Shown here: piece after piece, positions 41,154 to 50,462 of the stretch
How the letters are laid out: every line of letters begins with the position of its first letter
How positions within the stretch are numbered: the first letter of the stretch is position 1
Assembly (NCBI GenBank): GCA_036491115.1
Contig: DASXCQ010000058.1
Location: 99,841 to 163,840 of the forward strand
Direction of reading: 5' to 3'
DNA from: DATEPR01 sp036491115
GTDB taxonomy: Bacteria > Actinomycetota > Actinomycetes > Mycobacteriales > Pseudonocardiaceae
DNA length: 64,000 bases
Notes under the pieces: generated by a model
Told to the model about the DNA's origin: nothing
What the model saw: the letters and a program-made list of their open reading frames with translations, nothing else
Database searches by the model: none
Made by a program: the position numbers and the translations under genes

Positions 41154-44100
41154 ATGCGGTCAGGTCACGCGACAACATTCCGGCGGCGCACCGTGAGACT
41201 GGTGGTGTCGGTGCTGCTGGTCGGCGTCGGCGTCGTGGGTGTCAACGCCCAGCAGGCCACCGCGGCCCCGAGGCCGACGGTCACCAAGCCCACCGTCGTG
41301 TACCGGAACCTGAAGCTGGTCAACGGCGACACCGCGACGGTGTTCTCCAACGGCCTGGCCGAGGTGTTCCGGCCCGGCGACGCGGCGACCGAGTACCGGA
41401 TGGTCCCGCTGGTCCCGTCCGGCTCGGCGGCCACGGCAGGCGTGCTGCCCGCGCGGCCGCAGGTGGCGTTCGACCTGGCCAAGGCGCCCGCCGTGCCGTA
41501 CGCGCACGACCAGGTCGAGGTGGTGCTCGCGGCGACCGTGGCCGCCACCGGCGCGCGGCGCGAACTCCCCGCCGCCGCCGTGGCACCGGGCGCGCCGACG
41601 CCCGACTACACGACCAACGCGACGTTCAACGAGCAGCTCGCCGGCATGGGCGTGACCAGCATGAACCAGGTGTTCAGCGGCATGCCGGCGGCGGACACCG
41701 GCGTCGACCTGACCCGGGTCTACACGATGCACGTGACCCGCACGTCGATGCCGGCGGCGCTGGCCGCGCTCACCGCCTCCCCCGCCGTCGCCTACGCCGA
41801 ACCGGACTGGATCACCTCCCCGCTGAGCACCGCGCCGATGCCGGTGGCGGCGAACACCGCGCACCAGGCGACCCGCGCCGCCGTGACCACCAGCGCGGCG
41901 TTACCCACCAACGTCGGGCTCCAGTCCAGTGCCCAGTCGCTGCTCAACAGCACGGCGACCGACTGGGTACCGGCCTATCAGGGCCTGGAGTCCGCCTACC
42001 ACCAGTTGCCGGGCACCGGTGAGGTGATCACCGACGTGTCCCTGGGCGACCTGACGTCGGCCGGGGTGCCCAGCGACGACCCGTGTGCGCAGTTCGTGGC
42101 CGCTTTCGGTCCGACCACGGTGATCCAGGGCGGGCAGCGGTTCCTCGACCTGCCGTCGATGCCGCTGATCCCCACGTGGACCTCCGACGCCGAGGCCAGG
42201 CTCGACCCGACCGGTGAGACCTGCGACGTCGACCCGTTCGACACCGAGATCGACCTCGACTTCGCGATGATGGCGCCGCTGCCGCACGACATGCAGCGGC
42301 CGGAGGCGCCGGGCTCGGGCCTGACCGACCTGCTGGGCATCGCGCCCGGCGCCGCGTACCGCCTGGTCGTGCCGTCCGACCCGACCGGTTCGATCAGCAG
42401 TGTCGACGCGGCCCTGCTGGCCGCCGCCAAGCAGGCCCCCCGGCCGGACGTGATCACCGCGAGCCTCGGTTTCGGCCTGGACTCCGAAGGTTTCCCGTCC
42501 CGGTACCTGGAGGACGACCCGGTCACCGAGTCGGTGATCGCCGAGATCACCCACAAGTTCGGCATCACGGTCGCGGTGTCGGCCAACGACGGCCTGCGCG
42601 CGCCGACCGACGCCGCCGTGAGCCCCACCGGCGGTTCGGCGGCCACCGACGTCGCGGCCTCGGCCAAGCAGGCCACCAGCCTGGACGACGTCGAGTTCTC
42701 CACGGTGCCGTCGAAGGACGTGGACTCCGGCGCGATCGACGTCGGTGGTGTCACCCTGAACGACATCGCCGCCGCCCCACCGAACGATCCGGCGAACGCG
42801 GCCCTGGCCGCCCAGCAGGCGTTCGCCGACGTCCGCTGGACCGGCGCCGCCGACTTCTCGTCCGGGTTCGGCTCGCGGGTGAACATCTCGGCACCCGGCG
42901 ACAACGTGCTCAGCTTCGAGCACACGGCAGGCGGCGCCCCCGACGCCGTCGACGTGGTGAACGAAGGTGGCACGTCGGCATCGGTCCAGGAAGTCGGAGC
43001 CGCCGCCGCGGTGGTGCTGCAGACCGCCCGACTCACCGGCGACCACTCGGTGACCAGCCCGTCGGCGCTGCGCTCCTACCTGGCACGCACCGCGAATCCC
43101 GTGCCCGACGTGCCGCAGGCGGACCGCCCGCTCAACGTCGGACCGCAGGTGGACCTCGGTGCGGCCGTGACCGGACTGCTGGACAGGGCCGGCATCCACC
43201 AGCAGCCTGGCGTGGCGCGGGTCGCGGTGGCGCAACGGCAGAGCATCAACGGTTTCGGCGCGTTCTTCTCGTCCGAGACCGATCCGGCGAACATCCCGCT
43301 GCGCGGGGCGGCGCAGAACGAGTTGCTGTCCGTCTCGCCCGACTGGATCGGCCTGCCCGCCCACGTCACCTACCAGCTGTCCGCCGAACGCCCGGACGGC
43401 AGCCACCACACGCTGGCCACCGGACCATCGGCCCGGTTGCAACCCGACGCGATCATCGCCGCCGCCGGGCAGGCACCGTCGGCCACCGGGCCCACGTCGG
43501 TCACCCTCGACTACACCGCGAGCGCCGGTGGGCAGGTGGTGGCCAGCGCGTCGGTGCCGCTCACGTTCGGCCCGCAGACCGGCGTGCCGACGCCACTGGC
43601 GCCGGTCGTCCCGGCCGTCGTCACCGGCGGGTCGTTCCTGGTGCACTACGACCTGACCGGCCAGACGGCGTTCACCGACCCGACGCTGGTGGTGTCCGCG
43701 CCCGGTCGGATGGACCCCTTCCAGCACTTCTACCTGCCGATCTACTCGGTGCCGCTGCACAGCACGACGGGCACCGTGCGGGTGCCGGTGGACACGCTGG
43801 CCGGCGGCGGGATCTACGGCGTCGCCGTGCAGTCGGCGCCGGACCAGTTCAACTTCAGCCAGTTCGCGTTCACCAGGGTGCAGGGCGCGCCGGTCGACAC
43901 GCAGCCGACGGCTCCGCTGCTGTCCGCCGCCCACCAGCCGACCGGGCACACGGTGACCGTCCCGTTCGACGGTGACTTCCGGGTGCGGTGGGACGTCCGG
44001 CAGGTGCCGCACGCCACCGGTGTGCTGCTGGAGATCAGCGCGGCGGGCCCGAACGACTTCAACTCGTTCGCGACGTTCAACAATCCGAACGGCACGATCC

Positions 44101-45347
44101 GGGACGACAACGGCCACGACACCGGTTCGGTGCTGGCCCGCAGGCTGTCCGGCGCGTCCGGCGGTGTCGACCTGCCGGCCTCGGTGCTGGACCCGACGAT
44201 GACGCATTCGGTGCGGGTCATCCCGCTGCTGGCGTCGGGTGCGCCTGCCGGTGAGTCCTCGGAGGTCAGCACGGTCGGCCGGAACGGTGTCGCGCCGTCG
44301 GACGGCGGAGCGGTGCTGGACGGTTTCGGCGTCGACGCCCACGGTTCCGACGGTCTGGTCACGTCCAACCAGGTGACCGACGACGGCACGCCGCTCAGTT
44401 CGGTGGAGACGTTCGACCAGCGGGACAACGGCATCACCGGGACGCTGGTGAAGTCGAAGAAGGACTCGTTCGCCACCGCGAACGATTCCGCACCGGGCAT
44501 CCTCGCCGGTGACACCGCGCTCTACGCGGACACCCGCAACGCGGACGGGACCACCACCTACACCGTCCGCGGCCCGCTGACGTCCCACCGCACGACCGCG
44601 TGGACACCGCCGAACGCACCGGCGGCCGCCCAGGTGGTACCGGCGGACAACCAGGACACGGCAACGGATGCGGTGCTGATCGGCAACACCCAGCTCGGCT
44701 GGCGGGTGCTCACCACGAACGTCGCGGCCAACACGTTCGGCCCGTCCGTCGACCTCGGCCCCGCGCTCTCGTCGTTCGGCTTCGCCGAGGTGACCGCGCT
44801 CGGCGAGGACACCACGACCGGCACGGCCGTCCTCGGCGGGTCGGACTTCCTCAACGGTGCCATCCCGCCGAGCCTGATCACCGTCGACCTGGCCACCGGT
44901 GAGCTGCGGAGCCGGACCGGTGTCGGCACCGGCACGCCCTCCGGTGTCGCGGTAGACTCGACCACCGGCACGGCGGCCATGGCGACGCAGGACGGCGTCG
45001 GCGTGTACGACCTGGCCGCCGGCACGGCGGCGCTGAGCAGTCCGGGCGGCGCCACCTACGAACACCCGGCCGCCGACCCGAAGGCGGGCGAGTTCCTGGT
45101 GCAGGAGGTCGTGACGCCCGCCGCCGAGCTGTCCACGCCGGGTCTGGGCGCCACGCCGGACAACAACAGCGTGTCGTCCGTGGTGGTGCTGAACCACCGG
45201 GGCGACGTGGTGAGCCGGCTCCAGCGGTTCAACGACTTCAACGTGTTCACCCAGGACATCGGCGACTACGTGCAACTCGACCCGACCACCCACACCGGCT
45301 ACACGCTCGGCCCGCTCGGCCAGCAACTCGCCCCGTTCACCTACTGA
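41154..45347 (+). CDS. large secreted serine-carboxyl (sedolisin/subtilisin-type) peptidase with C-terminal beta domains
   Basis: The 1397-residue product starts at ATG 41154, with GGGAGGG at 41144-41150. A signal peptide ends near residue 42 (QQATAA). A pro-region reaches to about 260. The catalytic domain (about 280-680) fits the S53 sedolisin tetrad: Glu365 and Asp369 in TEIDLD, oxyanion Asp479 in SANDG and Ser608 in GGTSAS. The spacing of E-x3-D and the intervals to Asp and Ser match the family. From about 680 on, several beta-sandwich domains and a C-terminal propeller-like region follow. The protein is probably cell-surface or secreted, and its substrate is unknown. A subtilisin-like S8 assignment is the alternative. 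Confidence 0.8.
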   Translation: MRSGHATTFRRRTVRLVVSVLLVGVGVVGVNAQQATAAPRPTVTKPTVVYRNLKLVNGDTATVFSNGLAEVFRPGDAATEYRMVPLVPSGSAATAGVLPARPQVAFDLAKAPAVPYAHDQVEVVLAATVAATGARRELPAAAVAPGAPTPDYTTNATFNEQLAGMGVTSMNQVFSGMPAADTGVDLTRVYTMHVTRTSMPAALAALTASPAVAYAEPDWITSPLSTAPMPVAANTAHQATRAAVTTSAALPTNVGLQSSAQSLLNSTATDWVPAYQGLESAYHQLPGTGEVITDVSLGDLTSAGVPSDDPCAQFVAAFGPTTVIQGGQRFLDLPSMPLIPTWTSDAEARLDPTGETCDVDPFDTEIDLDFAMMAPLPHDMQRPEAPGSGLTDLLGIAPGAAYRLVVPSDPTGSISSVDAALLAAAKQAPRPDVITASLGFGLDSEGFPSRYLEDDPVTESVIAEITHKFGITVAVSANDGLRAPTDAAVSPTGGSAATDVAASAKQATSLDDVEFSTVPSKDVDSGAIDVGGVTLNDIAAAPPNDPANAALAAQQAFADVRWTGAADFSSGFGSRVNISAPGDNVLSFEHTAGGAPDAVDVVNEGGTSASVQEVGAAAAVVLQTARLTGDHSVTSPSALRSYLARTANPVPDVPQADRPLNVGPQVDLGAAVTGLLDRAGIHQQPGVARVAVAQRQSINGFGAFFSSETDPANIPLRGAAQNELLSVSPDWIGLPAHVTYQLSAERPDGSHHTLATGPSARLQPDAIIAAAGQAPSATGPTSVTLDYTASAGGQVVASASVPLTFGPQTGVPTPLAPVVPAVVTGGSFLVHYDLTGQTAFTDPTLVVSAPGRMDPFQHFYLPIYSVPLHSTTGTVRVPVDTLAGGGIYGVAVQSAPDQFNFSQFAFTRVQGAPVDTQPTAPLLSAAHQPTGHTVTVPFDGDFRVRWDVRQVPHATGVLLEISAAGPNDFNSFATFNNPNGTIRDDNGHDTGSVLARRLSGASGGVDLPASVLDPTMTHSVRVIPLLASGAPAGESSEVSTVGRNGVAPSDGGAVLDGFGVDAHGSDGLVTSNQVTDDGTPLSSVETFDQRDNGITGTLVKSKKDSFATANDSAPGILAGDTALYADTRNADGTTTYTVRGPLTSHRTTAWTPPNAPAAAQVVPADNQDTATDAVLIGNTQLGWRVLTTNVAANTFGPSVDLGPALSSFGFAEVTALGEDTTTGTAVLGGSDFLNGAIPPSLITVDLATGELRSRTGVGTGTPSGVAVDSTTGTAAMATQDGVGVYDLAAGTAALSSPGGATYEHPAADPKAGEFLVQEVVTPAAELSTPGLGATPDNNSVSSVVVLNHRGDVVSRLQRFNDFNVFTQDIGDYVQLDPTTHTGYTLGPLGQQLAPFTY

Positions 45348-45352
45348 CCGGA

Positions 45353-46002
45353 TCAGTAGGCGCGGCCGAACAGGACGCGCCTGCCGTAGGCGGACGCCGC
45401 GTCGCATCGGACAGAGGTTCCGGACTCAGTCGGAGCCCCGGTCGGGATGCAGCGCGGCGTCGCCGCCGTCTCGGCCTTGATGTCGTCCTCGCATGCCGGC
45501 CGGCCGCAGTGCAGGGTCCTGGCCCAACCGGTGGCGACCGCGTCGGTGAACCCGGTCCAGGAGTGCACGGTCGTCGTCCGGCTCTCCCGGAAGTCGGTCG
45601 CGCTCCAGCAGGAACCGCTGGAAGTCCGCCAGCTCCGTCGCCAGGATGTCCGGTGCGGTGTCCAGGCCGATCGTCGTCCTGCCGTCGCCGAGGCGTCTGG
45701 CCAGGAGTGCGGTGCCGGCCGTGAGGTCACGTGGCCCGGTGGCCTGCGTCGCCGGCGTACCGGATGCCGAACGCCTCGACAAAGTTGGCGCCCAGGTAGT
45801 GCGACGTGCCGGCCTGCGGTGCCTTGCCGTCGCGCATCATGCCCTCGATGGAGGACGTCCGGGCAGCGCCGGCGTGTCCGGTGTCCTTGATGCGCCGGTC
45901 GAGCTCGGCCTGGATCAGCTCCCAGATCCGGTGGCCGTACGGTCGGATGACCATGGTGCCCGTCGCCGGGCCACGCTCGACCAGCTGGGCCTTGGTCACC
46001 AA
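45353..46002 (-). pseudogene. proS: prolyl-tRNA synthetase remnant (multiple frames, internal deletions)
   Basis: Three separate frames encode successive parts of an archaeal/eukaryotic-type ProRS. Frame A (from 46002) reads VTKAQLVERGPATGTMVIRP and YGHRIWELIQAELDRRIKDT, then jumps to SSIEGMMRDGKAPQAGTSHY. Frame B gives DLTAGTALLARRLGDGRTTI. Frame C gives VATGWARTLHCGRPACEDDI and ends KAETAATPRCIP to a TAG/TGA near 45355. At least two deletions (each of order 100-150 codons) and two frameshifts separate them, and a stop lies just upstream of frame A. It is a dead second copy; a functional ProRS must exist elsewhere. Duplicate ProRS genes can confer resistance to ProRS inhibitors. Confidence 0.85.
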
Positions 46003-46065
46003 CTCGGTAAATTACAGCCCCGCCCAGATACCGCCTGCGCCCCAACGAGTGTCAATACTTCGTGC

Positions 46066-46096
46066 TTGACGCCGTCGGTTCGCTCCCTCGTATCGT
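46066..46096 (+). promoter_or_regulatory. candidate promoter of the pectinase genes
   Basis: TTGACG (46066-46071) and TATCGT (46091-46096) are separated by 19 bases, just upstream of the polygalacturonase start at 46129. The long spacer resembles activated promoters, but no operator palindrome is obvious. Confidence 0.35.
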
Positions 46097-46128
46097 CACG
46101 ATCCACGTCGTGCGTCCGGGAGGCTGGC

Positions 46129-47538
46129 ATGCGGGTCTTGGTGCTGCTGGCCGCGATCATCGCGGCCGGTGTGGCGTTCAGCGGTTCGGCCCAGGGAGCC
46201 ACGCTCGCGACCGGTGACTCGCGGCTGGTCAGCCGGCCGACCGTGCCCGCCGTGTGCGCGACGGTCACGTCGACGCTGCCCACACCCGCGAGCCGCACCT
46301 TCAGCAGCACGCAGGAGGCCACCCCGCCGGACACCAGTCGCATCCAGACCGCGCTGAACTCCTGTCTGGCCACCGGAAAGGCGGTCGTGCTGGCCGCGGC
46401 CGGCAGCGACACGGCGTTCCTGTCCGGCCCACTGAAGGTCGGCGGCGGCGAGACGCTGCTGGTGTCGCCCGGGGTGACGCTGTTCGCGTCGAGCAACGCG
46501 GCGCAGTACCAGGTCGCCGGCAAGCCGACCTGCGGCACCGTCCAGTCCAGCGACGGTGGCTGCGTCTCCTTCATCACGGTCAACGGGTCGAACGCCGCCA
46601 TCCTGGGCACCACCACCGGTTCCGGTACCCAGGGCCGGATCGACGGCCGGGGTGACATCACCCTGCACGGCGGCACGGAGAGCTGGTACCAGCTCGCGCT
46701 GGACGCGAAGAACAACGGCGGCGACCAGAACAACTCGACCCTGATCACCGCCAGCGCCAACAGCTTCACGCTCTACGACGTCGACCTGCTCAACTCGCCG
46801 TTCTTCCACGTCGCGTTCCGCGACGCCGACGGCTTCACCGCGTGGGGCGTGCGGATCGACACGCCGGACACCGCCAAGAACACCGACGGCATCGACACGT
46901 TCGGCGCCGCCGACGTGACCGTCACCGACTCGTTCATCTCCGACGGCGACGACTGCGTGGCGATCAAGGCCAGTGCCCCGTCGCGCAACATCACGATCAG
47001 CAACGACCACTGCTACGGCACCCACGGCCTGTCCATCGGCAGCGAGACCAACGGCGGCCTGACGAACGTGCTGATGACCGACGACACCGTCCAGGGCACC
47101 GACAGCTCCGGCACCCGCAGCAGCGACGACAACGGCATCCGGATCAAGAGCGACTCGTCCCGAGGCGGCACGGTCAACCAGATCACCTACGTCAACACGT
47201 GCCTGACCGGCATCAAGCGCCTGCTCGACTTCGACCCGTTCTACACCACCGCGACCGGCACGAAGATCCCGTCGTACACCGACATCGTCGTCAACGGCGT
47301 GAAGTCGGTGAGCTCGGTCAGCGGCACCTCGGTGCTCGACGGCCATGACTCGACGCATCCGCTCGGCCTGACGCTGGAGAACGTGTCGCTCGACGCCACC
47401 GCCACCACCGCGCAGCACGCCACCATCGGCGTGTTCGACATCGACCTCGCGCCCACCGGCACCGGCGTGACCGTCTCGTCGGTGTCGGGCAGCGGCAGCG
47501 TGCCCACGTGTGTCTTCCCGGCCTTCCCCGCGCTCTGA
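46129..47538 (+). CDS. secreted polygalacturonase (GH28)
   Basis: The 469-residue product from ATG 46129 (GGGAGG at 46118-46123) has a signal peptide ending near residue 23. A right-handed beta-helix domain carries the full GH28 catalytic set: N251-T-D253-G, D274-D275 in DGDDC, G-T-H299-G and R338-I-K340. It hydrolyses the galacturonan backbone of pectin. The rhamnogalacturonan lyase gene starts ten bases after the stop, so both are co-expressed and act on pectin side by side. Confidence 0.92.
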   Translation: MRVLVLLAAIIAAGVAFSGSAQGATLATGDSRLVSRPTVPAVCATVTSTLPTPASRTFSSTQEATPPDTSRIQTALNSCLATGKAVVLAAAGSDTAFLSGPLKVGGGETLLVSPGVTLFASSNAAQYQVAGKPTCGTVQSSDGGCVSFITVNGSNAAILGTTTGSGTQGRIDGRGDITLHGGTESWYQLALDAKNNGGDQNNSTLITASANSFTLYDVDLLNSPFFHVAFRDADGFTAWGVRIDTPDTAKNTDGIDTFGAADVTVTDSFISDGDDCVAIKASAPSRNITISNDHCYGTHGLSIGSETNGGLTNVLMTDDTVQGTDSSGTRSSDDNGIRIKSDSSRGGTVNQITYVNTCLTGIKRLLDFDPFYTTATGTKIPSYTDIVVNGVKSVSSVSGTSVLDGHDSTHPLGLTLENVSLDATATTAQHATIGVFDIDLAPTGTGVTVSSVSGSGSVPTCVFPAFPAL

Positions 47539-47547
47539 GGAGTCACC

Positions 47548-49173
47548 ATGACCGGATCCAGCATCGGCCGCCGGACGTTCCTGGGCGCCGTCGGCCTCAG
47601 TGGGCTGGCGCTCGCCGCCCCACCCGCCTTCGGCGCGGTCACGCCGGCCGCGTTCGGTGTCACCAGTGCCGGCGGGTTCTTCACGGTGGACACCGGTGCC
47701 GGCGTGGTGTTCAAGGTCAACCAGACCGACGGTGACGTGACGTCGTTGAGGTTCAACGGCGTCGAGTTGCAGAGCCAGTCCCGGTTCTCCCATGTGGAGT
47801 CCGGCCTGGGTGCCGGTGCGACGGTCACGGCGAGCCAGGTCGGCCAGTTCGTCGTGGTCACCGAAACCGCGACCGACTGGTACGGCAGCGGCACGATCGT
47901 GCACTACCTGGTGGCCCGCAGCGGTGACCCCGCGATCTACATGGCGACCTTCGTGGACGGTCTGGGAGCCGGCGAACTGCGCTGGATCCAGGAGTTCGAC
48001 CGCACGGTGATCACCGGCATGAACCCGGACGCGGACATCAAGGGCGGCACGGCGATCGAGTCGACGGATATCTTCCTGGTGAACGGCCTCACCCGGTCGA
48101 AGTACTACGGCAACCACCGGGCCAGGGAGCTGACGGTCGGCGGTGTCACCGGAGCCGGCGTGGGCGCGTACATCGTCTACGGCAACCGGGAGAGCAGCTC
48201 CGGTGGCCCGTTCTACCGGGACATCGAGCAGCAGGGCACCGAGACGACCATCCAGCTGTACAACTACCTGTGGTCGGGCCACAACGACACCGAGACGCAA
48301 CGGCTCAACGTGTTGTACGGCCCGTACGCGCTGATCGTCACCAGCGGTCCGGCGCCCGCCGTGCCGGACCTGGGCTTCATGGCGACGCTGGGCCTGCGTG
48401 GCACGGTGCCGGCCACCGGGCGCGGTTTCGTGGTGGGCAAGGGCAGCGGGGTGCCGATCGGTTCGGTGGTCGGCTGGGCGAACGCGGACGCCCAGTACTG
48501 GACCACGACCGGGACGAACAGCGACTTCGCCAGCCCGGCGATGAAGCCGGGCACGTACACGCAGACGCTGTACCAGAACGAACTCCCGGTGGCCACGCGC
48601 ACGGCGACGGTCACAGCGGGCGCGACGACGACGGGCCAGAACCTGACGGCGAACTTCGCGATGCCGGCGGCGATCTTCCGGATCGGCGAGTGGGACGGCA
48701 CGCCGACGTCGTTCCGCAACGGCGCCAATCTGACGGTGATGCACCCGTCGGACGTGCGGATGGCGAACTGGGGGCCCGTGACCTTCGTCGTGGGCACCAG
48801 CACGGCGGCCGACTTCCCCGCGTATCAATGGGTGGGCGTCAACAACCCCACCACGGTCACGTTCACCATGACAGCGGCCCAGATCGCCGCCCGCACGGTC
48901 CGCATCGGCATCACGGCGTCCTATGCCAACGGCCGCCCGCAGATCAAGGTCAACAACTGGACGTCGGCCATCCCGGCCCCGTCCACCCAGCCGAAGTCGC
49001 GCAGCCTCACCATCGGCACCTACCGGGGCGACGACATCCAGTTCACCTACGCCGTCCCGGCCACCGCCTTCGTCGCCGGCACCAACACCATGACGATCAG
49101 CGTGGTCAGCGGCAGTTCCGGCACCGCGTTCCTCAGCCCGGGAGTCGCGTACGACTGCGTGGAGCTGTTCTAG
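47548..49173 (+). CDS. secreted rhamnogalacturonan lyase (PL4), Tat signal
   Basis: This 541-residue protein begins with a twin-arginine signal (RRTFLGAVGLSGLALA) and has the PL4 rhamnogalacturonan endolyase architecture. A large N-terminal beta-sandwich (about 35-270) includes WIQEFDRTVITGMNPDADIK and LTRSKYYGNHRARE. Then come a fibronectin-like domain and a C-terminal carbohydrate-binding-like domain (RIGEWDGTPTSFRNGANLTV). It cleaves rhamnogalacturonan I by beta-elimination, without a phosphate or metal requirement seen here. Its stop overlaps the convergent DHFR-like gene by four bases. Confidence 0.9.
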   Translation: MTGSSIGRRTFLGAVGLSGLALAAPPAFGAVTPAAFGVTSAGGFFTVDTGAGVVFKVNQTDGDVTSLRFNGVELQSQSRFSHVESGLGAGATVTASQVGQFVVVTETATDWYGSGTIVHYLVARSGDPAIYMATFVDGLGAGELRWIQEFDRTVITGMNPDADIKGGTAIESTDIFLVNGLTRSKYYGNHRARELTVGGVTGAGVGAYIVYGNRESSSGGPFYRDIEQQGTETTIQLYNYLWSGHNDTETQRLNVLYGPYALIVTSGPAPAVPDLGFMATLGLRGTVPATGRGFVVGKGSGVPIGSVVGWANADAQYWTTTGTNSDFASPAMKPGTYTQTLYQNELPVATRTATVTAGATTTGQNLTANFAMPAAIFRIGEWDGTPTSFRNGANLTVMHPSDVRMANWGPVTFVVGTSTAADFPAYQWVGVNNPTTVTFTMTAAQIAARTVRIGITASYANGRPQIKVNNWTSAIPAPSTQPKSRSLTIGTYRGDDIQFTYAVPATAFVAGTNTMTISVVSGSSGTAFLSPGVAYDCVELF

Positions 49174-49751
49174 CGGCTGCCGGACGGTACGTGCAGGGTG
49201 GGCCGGTAGATGAGCTCCTGGGTGTTGCCGTCGAGTGTCCGACTCTCGATCAGTTCGAGGTCGAGGTCGGGCGCACCCTGGAAGACGGGGCCTGCTCCGG
49301 TCTGACCGGTGAGCACCGGGAAGACCGTCACCTGGACGAAGTCGACCAGACCGGCCGCCAGCAGCGCTCGGTTCATGGACACGCTGCCGTGCGAGCGCAG
49401 CGGCACGGCGGACTCCTTCCTGAGCCGGGCGACGACGTCGACGGCGTCGCCGCTGGCGACGGTCGCGTCCGGCCAGTCGAGGGGTCCGTGCAGCGTGGTC
49501 GACACCACCGTTGCCGGCAGGTTCCGCATCCGGGTGACCCAGGGGTCGCCCACCTCGGATCCCTCGGTGCTCGACGCCAGCATCGCCACGAACTCCCGAT
49601 ACGTGGTGGCCCCGAAGACCATCCGCTGCTCCTGCTCGTACAGGTCGAGGCGGCGCTGGAGCAGCTCGGGGCCCTGCTTGCCCCAGTAGCCGGTGTGGGA
49701 GCCGAAGCCGTCGAGGCTGGTGAAGATGTCGAAGGTGTAGGTAGTGGTCAT
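49170..49751 (-). CDS. dihydrofolate reductase/RibD C-terminal-like protein
   Basis: This 193-residue protein of the RibD C-terminal/DHFR fold group begins YTFDIFTSLDGFGSHTGYWG and has MVFGATTYREFVAML, LPATVVSTTLHGPLDW and LRSHGSVSMNRALLAAGLVD. It probably uses NADPH. It lacks the deaminase domain of bifunctional RibD, and such stand-alone copies are common and uncharacterised in actinomycetes. It is 41 bases after the SRPBCC gene on the same strand, and its expression may be linked to that gene. Confidence 0.82.
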   Translation of the reverse strand: MTTTYTFDIFTSLDGFGSHTGYWGKQGPELLQRRLDLYEQEQRMVFGATTYREFVAMLASSTEGSEVGDPWVTRMRNLPATVVSTTLHGPLDWPDATVASGDAVDVVARLRKESAVPLRSHGSVSMNRALLAAGLVDFVQVTVFPVLTGQTGAGPVFQGAPDLDLELIESRTLDGNTQELIYRPTLHVPSGSR

Positions 49752-49792
49752 GACGTTTCTCCTTGAGTGCGGTTGTTCGGATGTGACTCGTC

Positions 49793-50284
49793 CTACGACG
49801 CGACGAGTCCGGCCAGGTGGTGCAGCGAGTTGGGCAGGTGCTCGGGCCCGAACGGCGGGAACCGGACGCCGCGGTCATGGATGTGGCGCGGCACCTCCGA
49901 CCAGTCGTAGGTGAGCGTCACCTCGGTCTCGGACGGACCCAGCGGCCTCAGGTCGTAACGCCAGATCCAGCCGCCGAACTCCAGCTCACCGTCGCCCGTC
50001 TCCTGCCCGGTGATCCAGCCGATGGCGTGCGGCGGGTCCATCACCACGACCTTGTTGACGGTCCGGTAGTCACCGCTGGGATGGTTGGCGTGATACATGC
50101 CCATCCGGAAGAGCTGCCCCATCTCGGTCAGCTGCGCCCGCTCGGCAGAGTGCCGAACCCAGCCGGTGCCGTCGATCGCGGCATGGGACGTCGGGTCCGC
50201 CAGCACCGCGAACACCCTGGTGGCGGGCGCGGCGACGGTCAGGGCGGTGCTCACGTTCTGCTGCTCCAGCGCGGTCTGGGACAT
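49793..50284 (-). CDS. SRPBCC/START-like domain protein
   Basis: This 163-residue polyketide-cyclase-like protein has the pattern NVSTALTVAAPATRVFAVLA at the start, then EFGGWIWRYDLRPLGPSETE and EVTLTYDWSE. The fold binds hydrophobic ligands in a cavity. The ligand is unknown. It shares a 178-base divergent gap with the MFS exporter gene at 50463. Confidence 0.82.
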   Translation of the reverse strand: MSQTALEQQNVSTALTVAAPATRVFAVLADPTSHAAIDGTGWVRHSAERAQLTEMGQLFRMGMYHANHPSGDYRTVNKVVVMDPPHAIGWITGQETGDGELEFGGWIWRYDLRPLGPSETEVTLTYDWSEVPRHIHDRGVRFPPFGPEHLPNSLHHLAGLVAS

Positions 50285-50424
50285 CGTGGGCCTCCGGTGA
50301 GTGGCGACCGGTCCGTTGCCGGTCTCTCACCTTGGCTACGAACGGGCTCGACGCCATTCGACGCCACCGCGGAAAAATCTCGACGACGTCCGAGCGACCT
50401 GCCGGCCCCCCGCGAACGCACGGC

Positions 50425-50455
50425 TTGACCTGGAGCGCGCTCCAGTTCCTAGCGT
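50425..50455 (+). promoter_or_regulatory. MerR-type promoter with 19-base spacer and perfect palindrome
   Basis: TTGACC (50425-50430) and TAGCGT (50450-50455) are separated by 19 bases, and CTGGAGCGCGCTCCAG (50430-50445) is a perfect palindrome within the spacer. An overlong spacer holding a dyad is the hallmark of MerR-family promoters, where the regulator untwists DNA. The site is eight bases from the MFS start (50463), so the transcript may be leaderless or nearly so. No MerR gene is in the window. Confidence 0.8.
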
Positions 50456-50462
50456 CGCCGGC

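Noticed and set aside
41901..45407. A very long open frame antisense to the peptidase gene
   Set aside because: In this GC-rich DNA a long antisense frame arises from codon bias; its translation is Arg/Gly/His/Val-rich with no family features, and the plus-strand protein has a signal peptide, a catalytic tetrad and a good ribosome-binding site.
46096..49878. A very long open frame antisense to the pectin genes
   Set aside because: It is low-complexity Arg/Gly/Val sequence without domains, and it crosses several real genes including the GH28 and PL4 enzymes.
50425..50455. Palindrome in the exporter promoter as a TetR site
   Set aside because: The 19-base spacing between good -35 and -10 elements with the dyad centred in between fits MerR action better than steric TetR repression.
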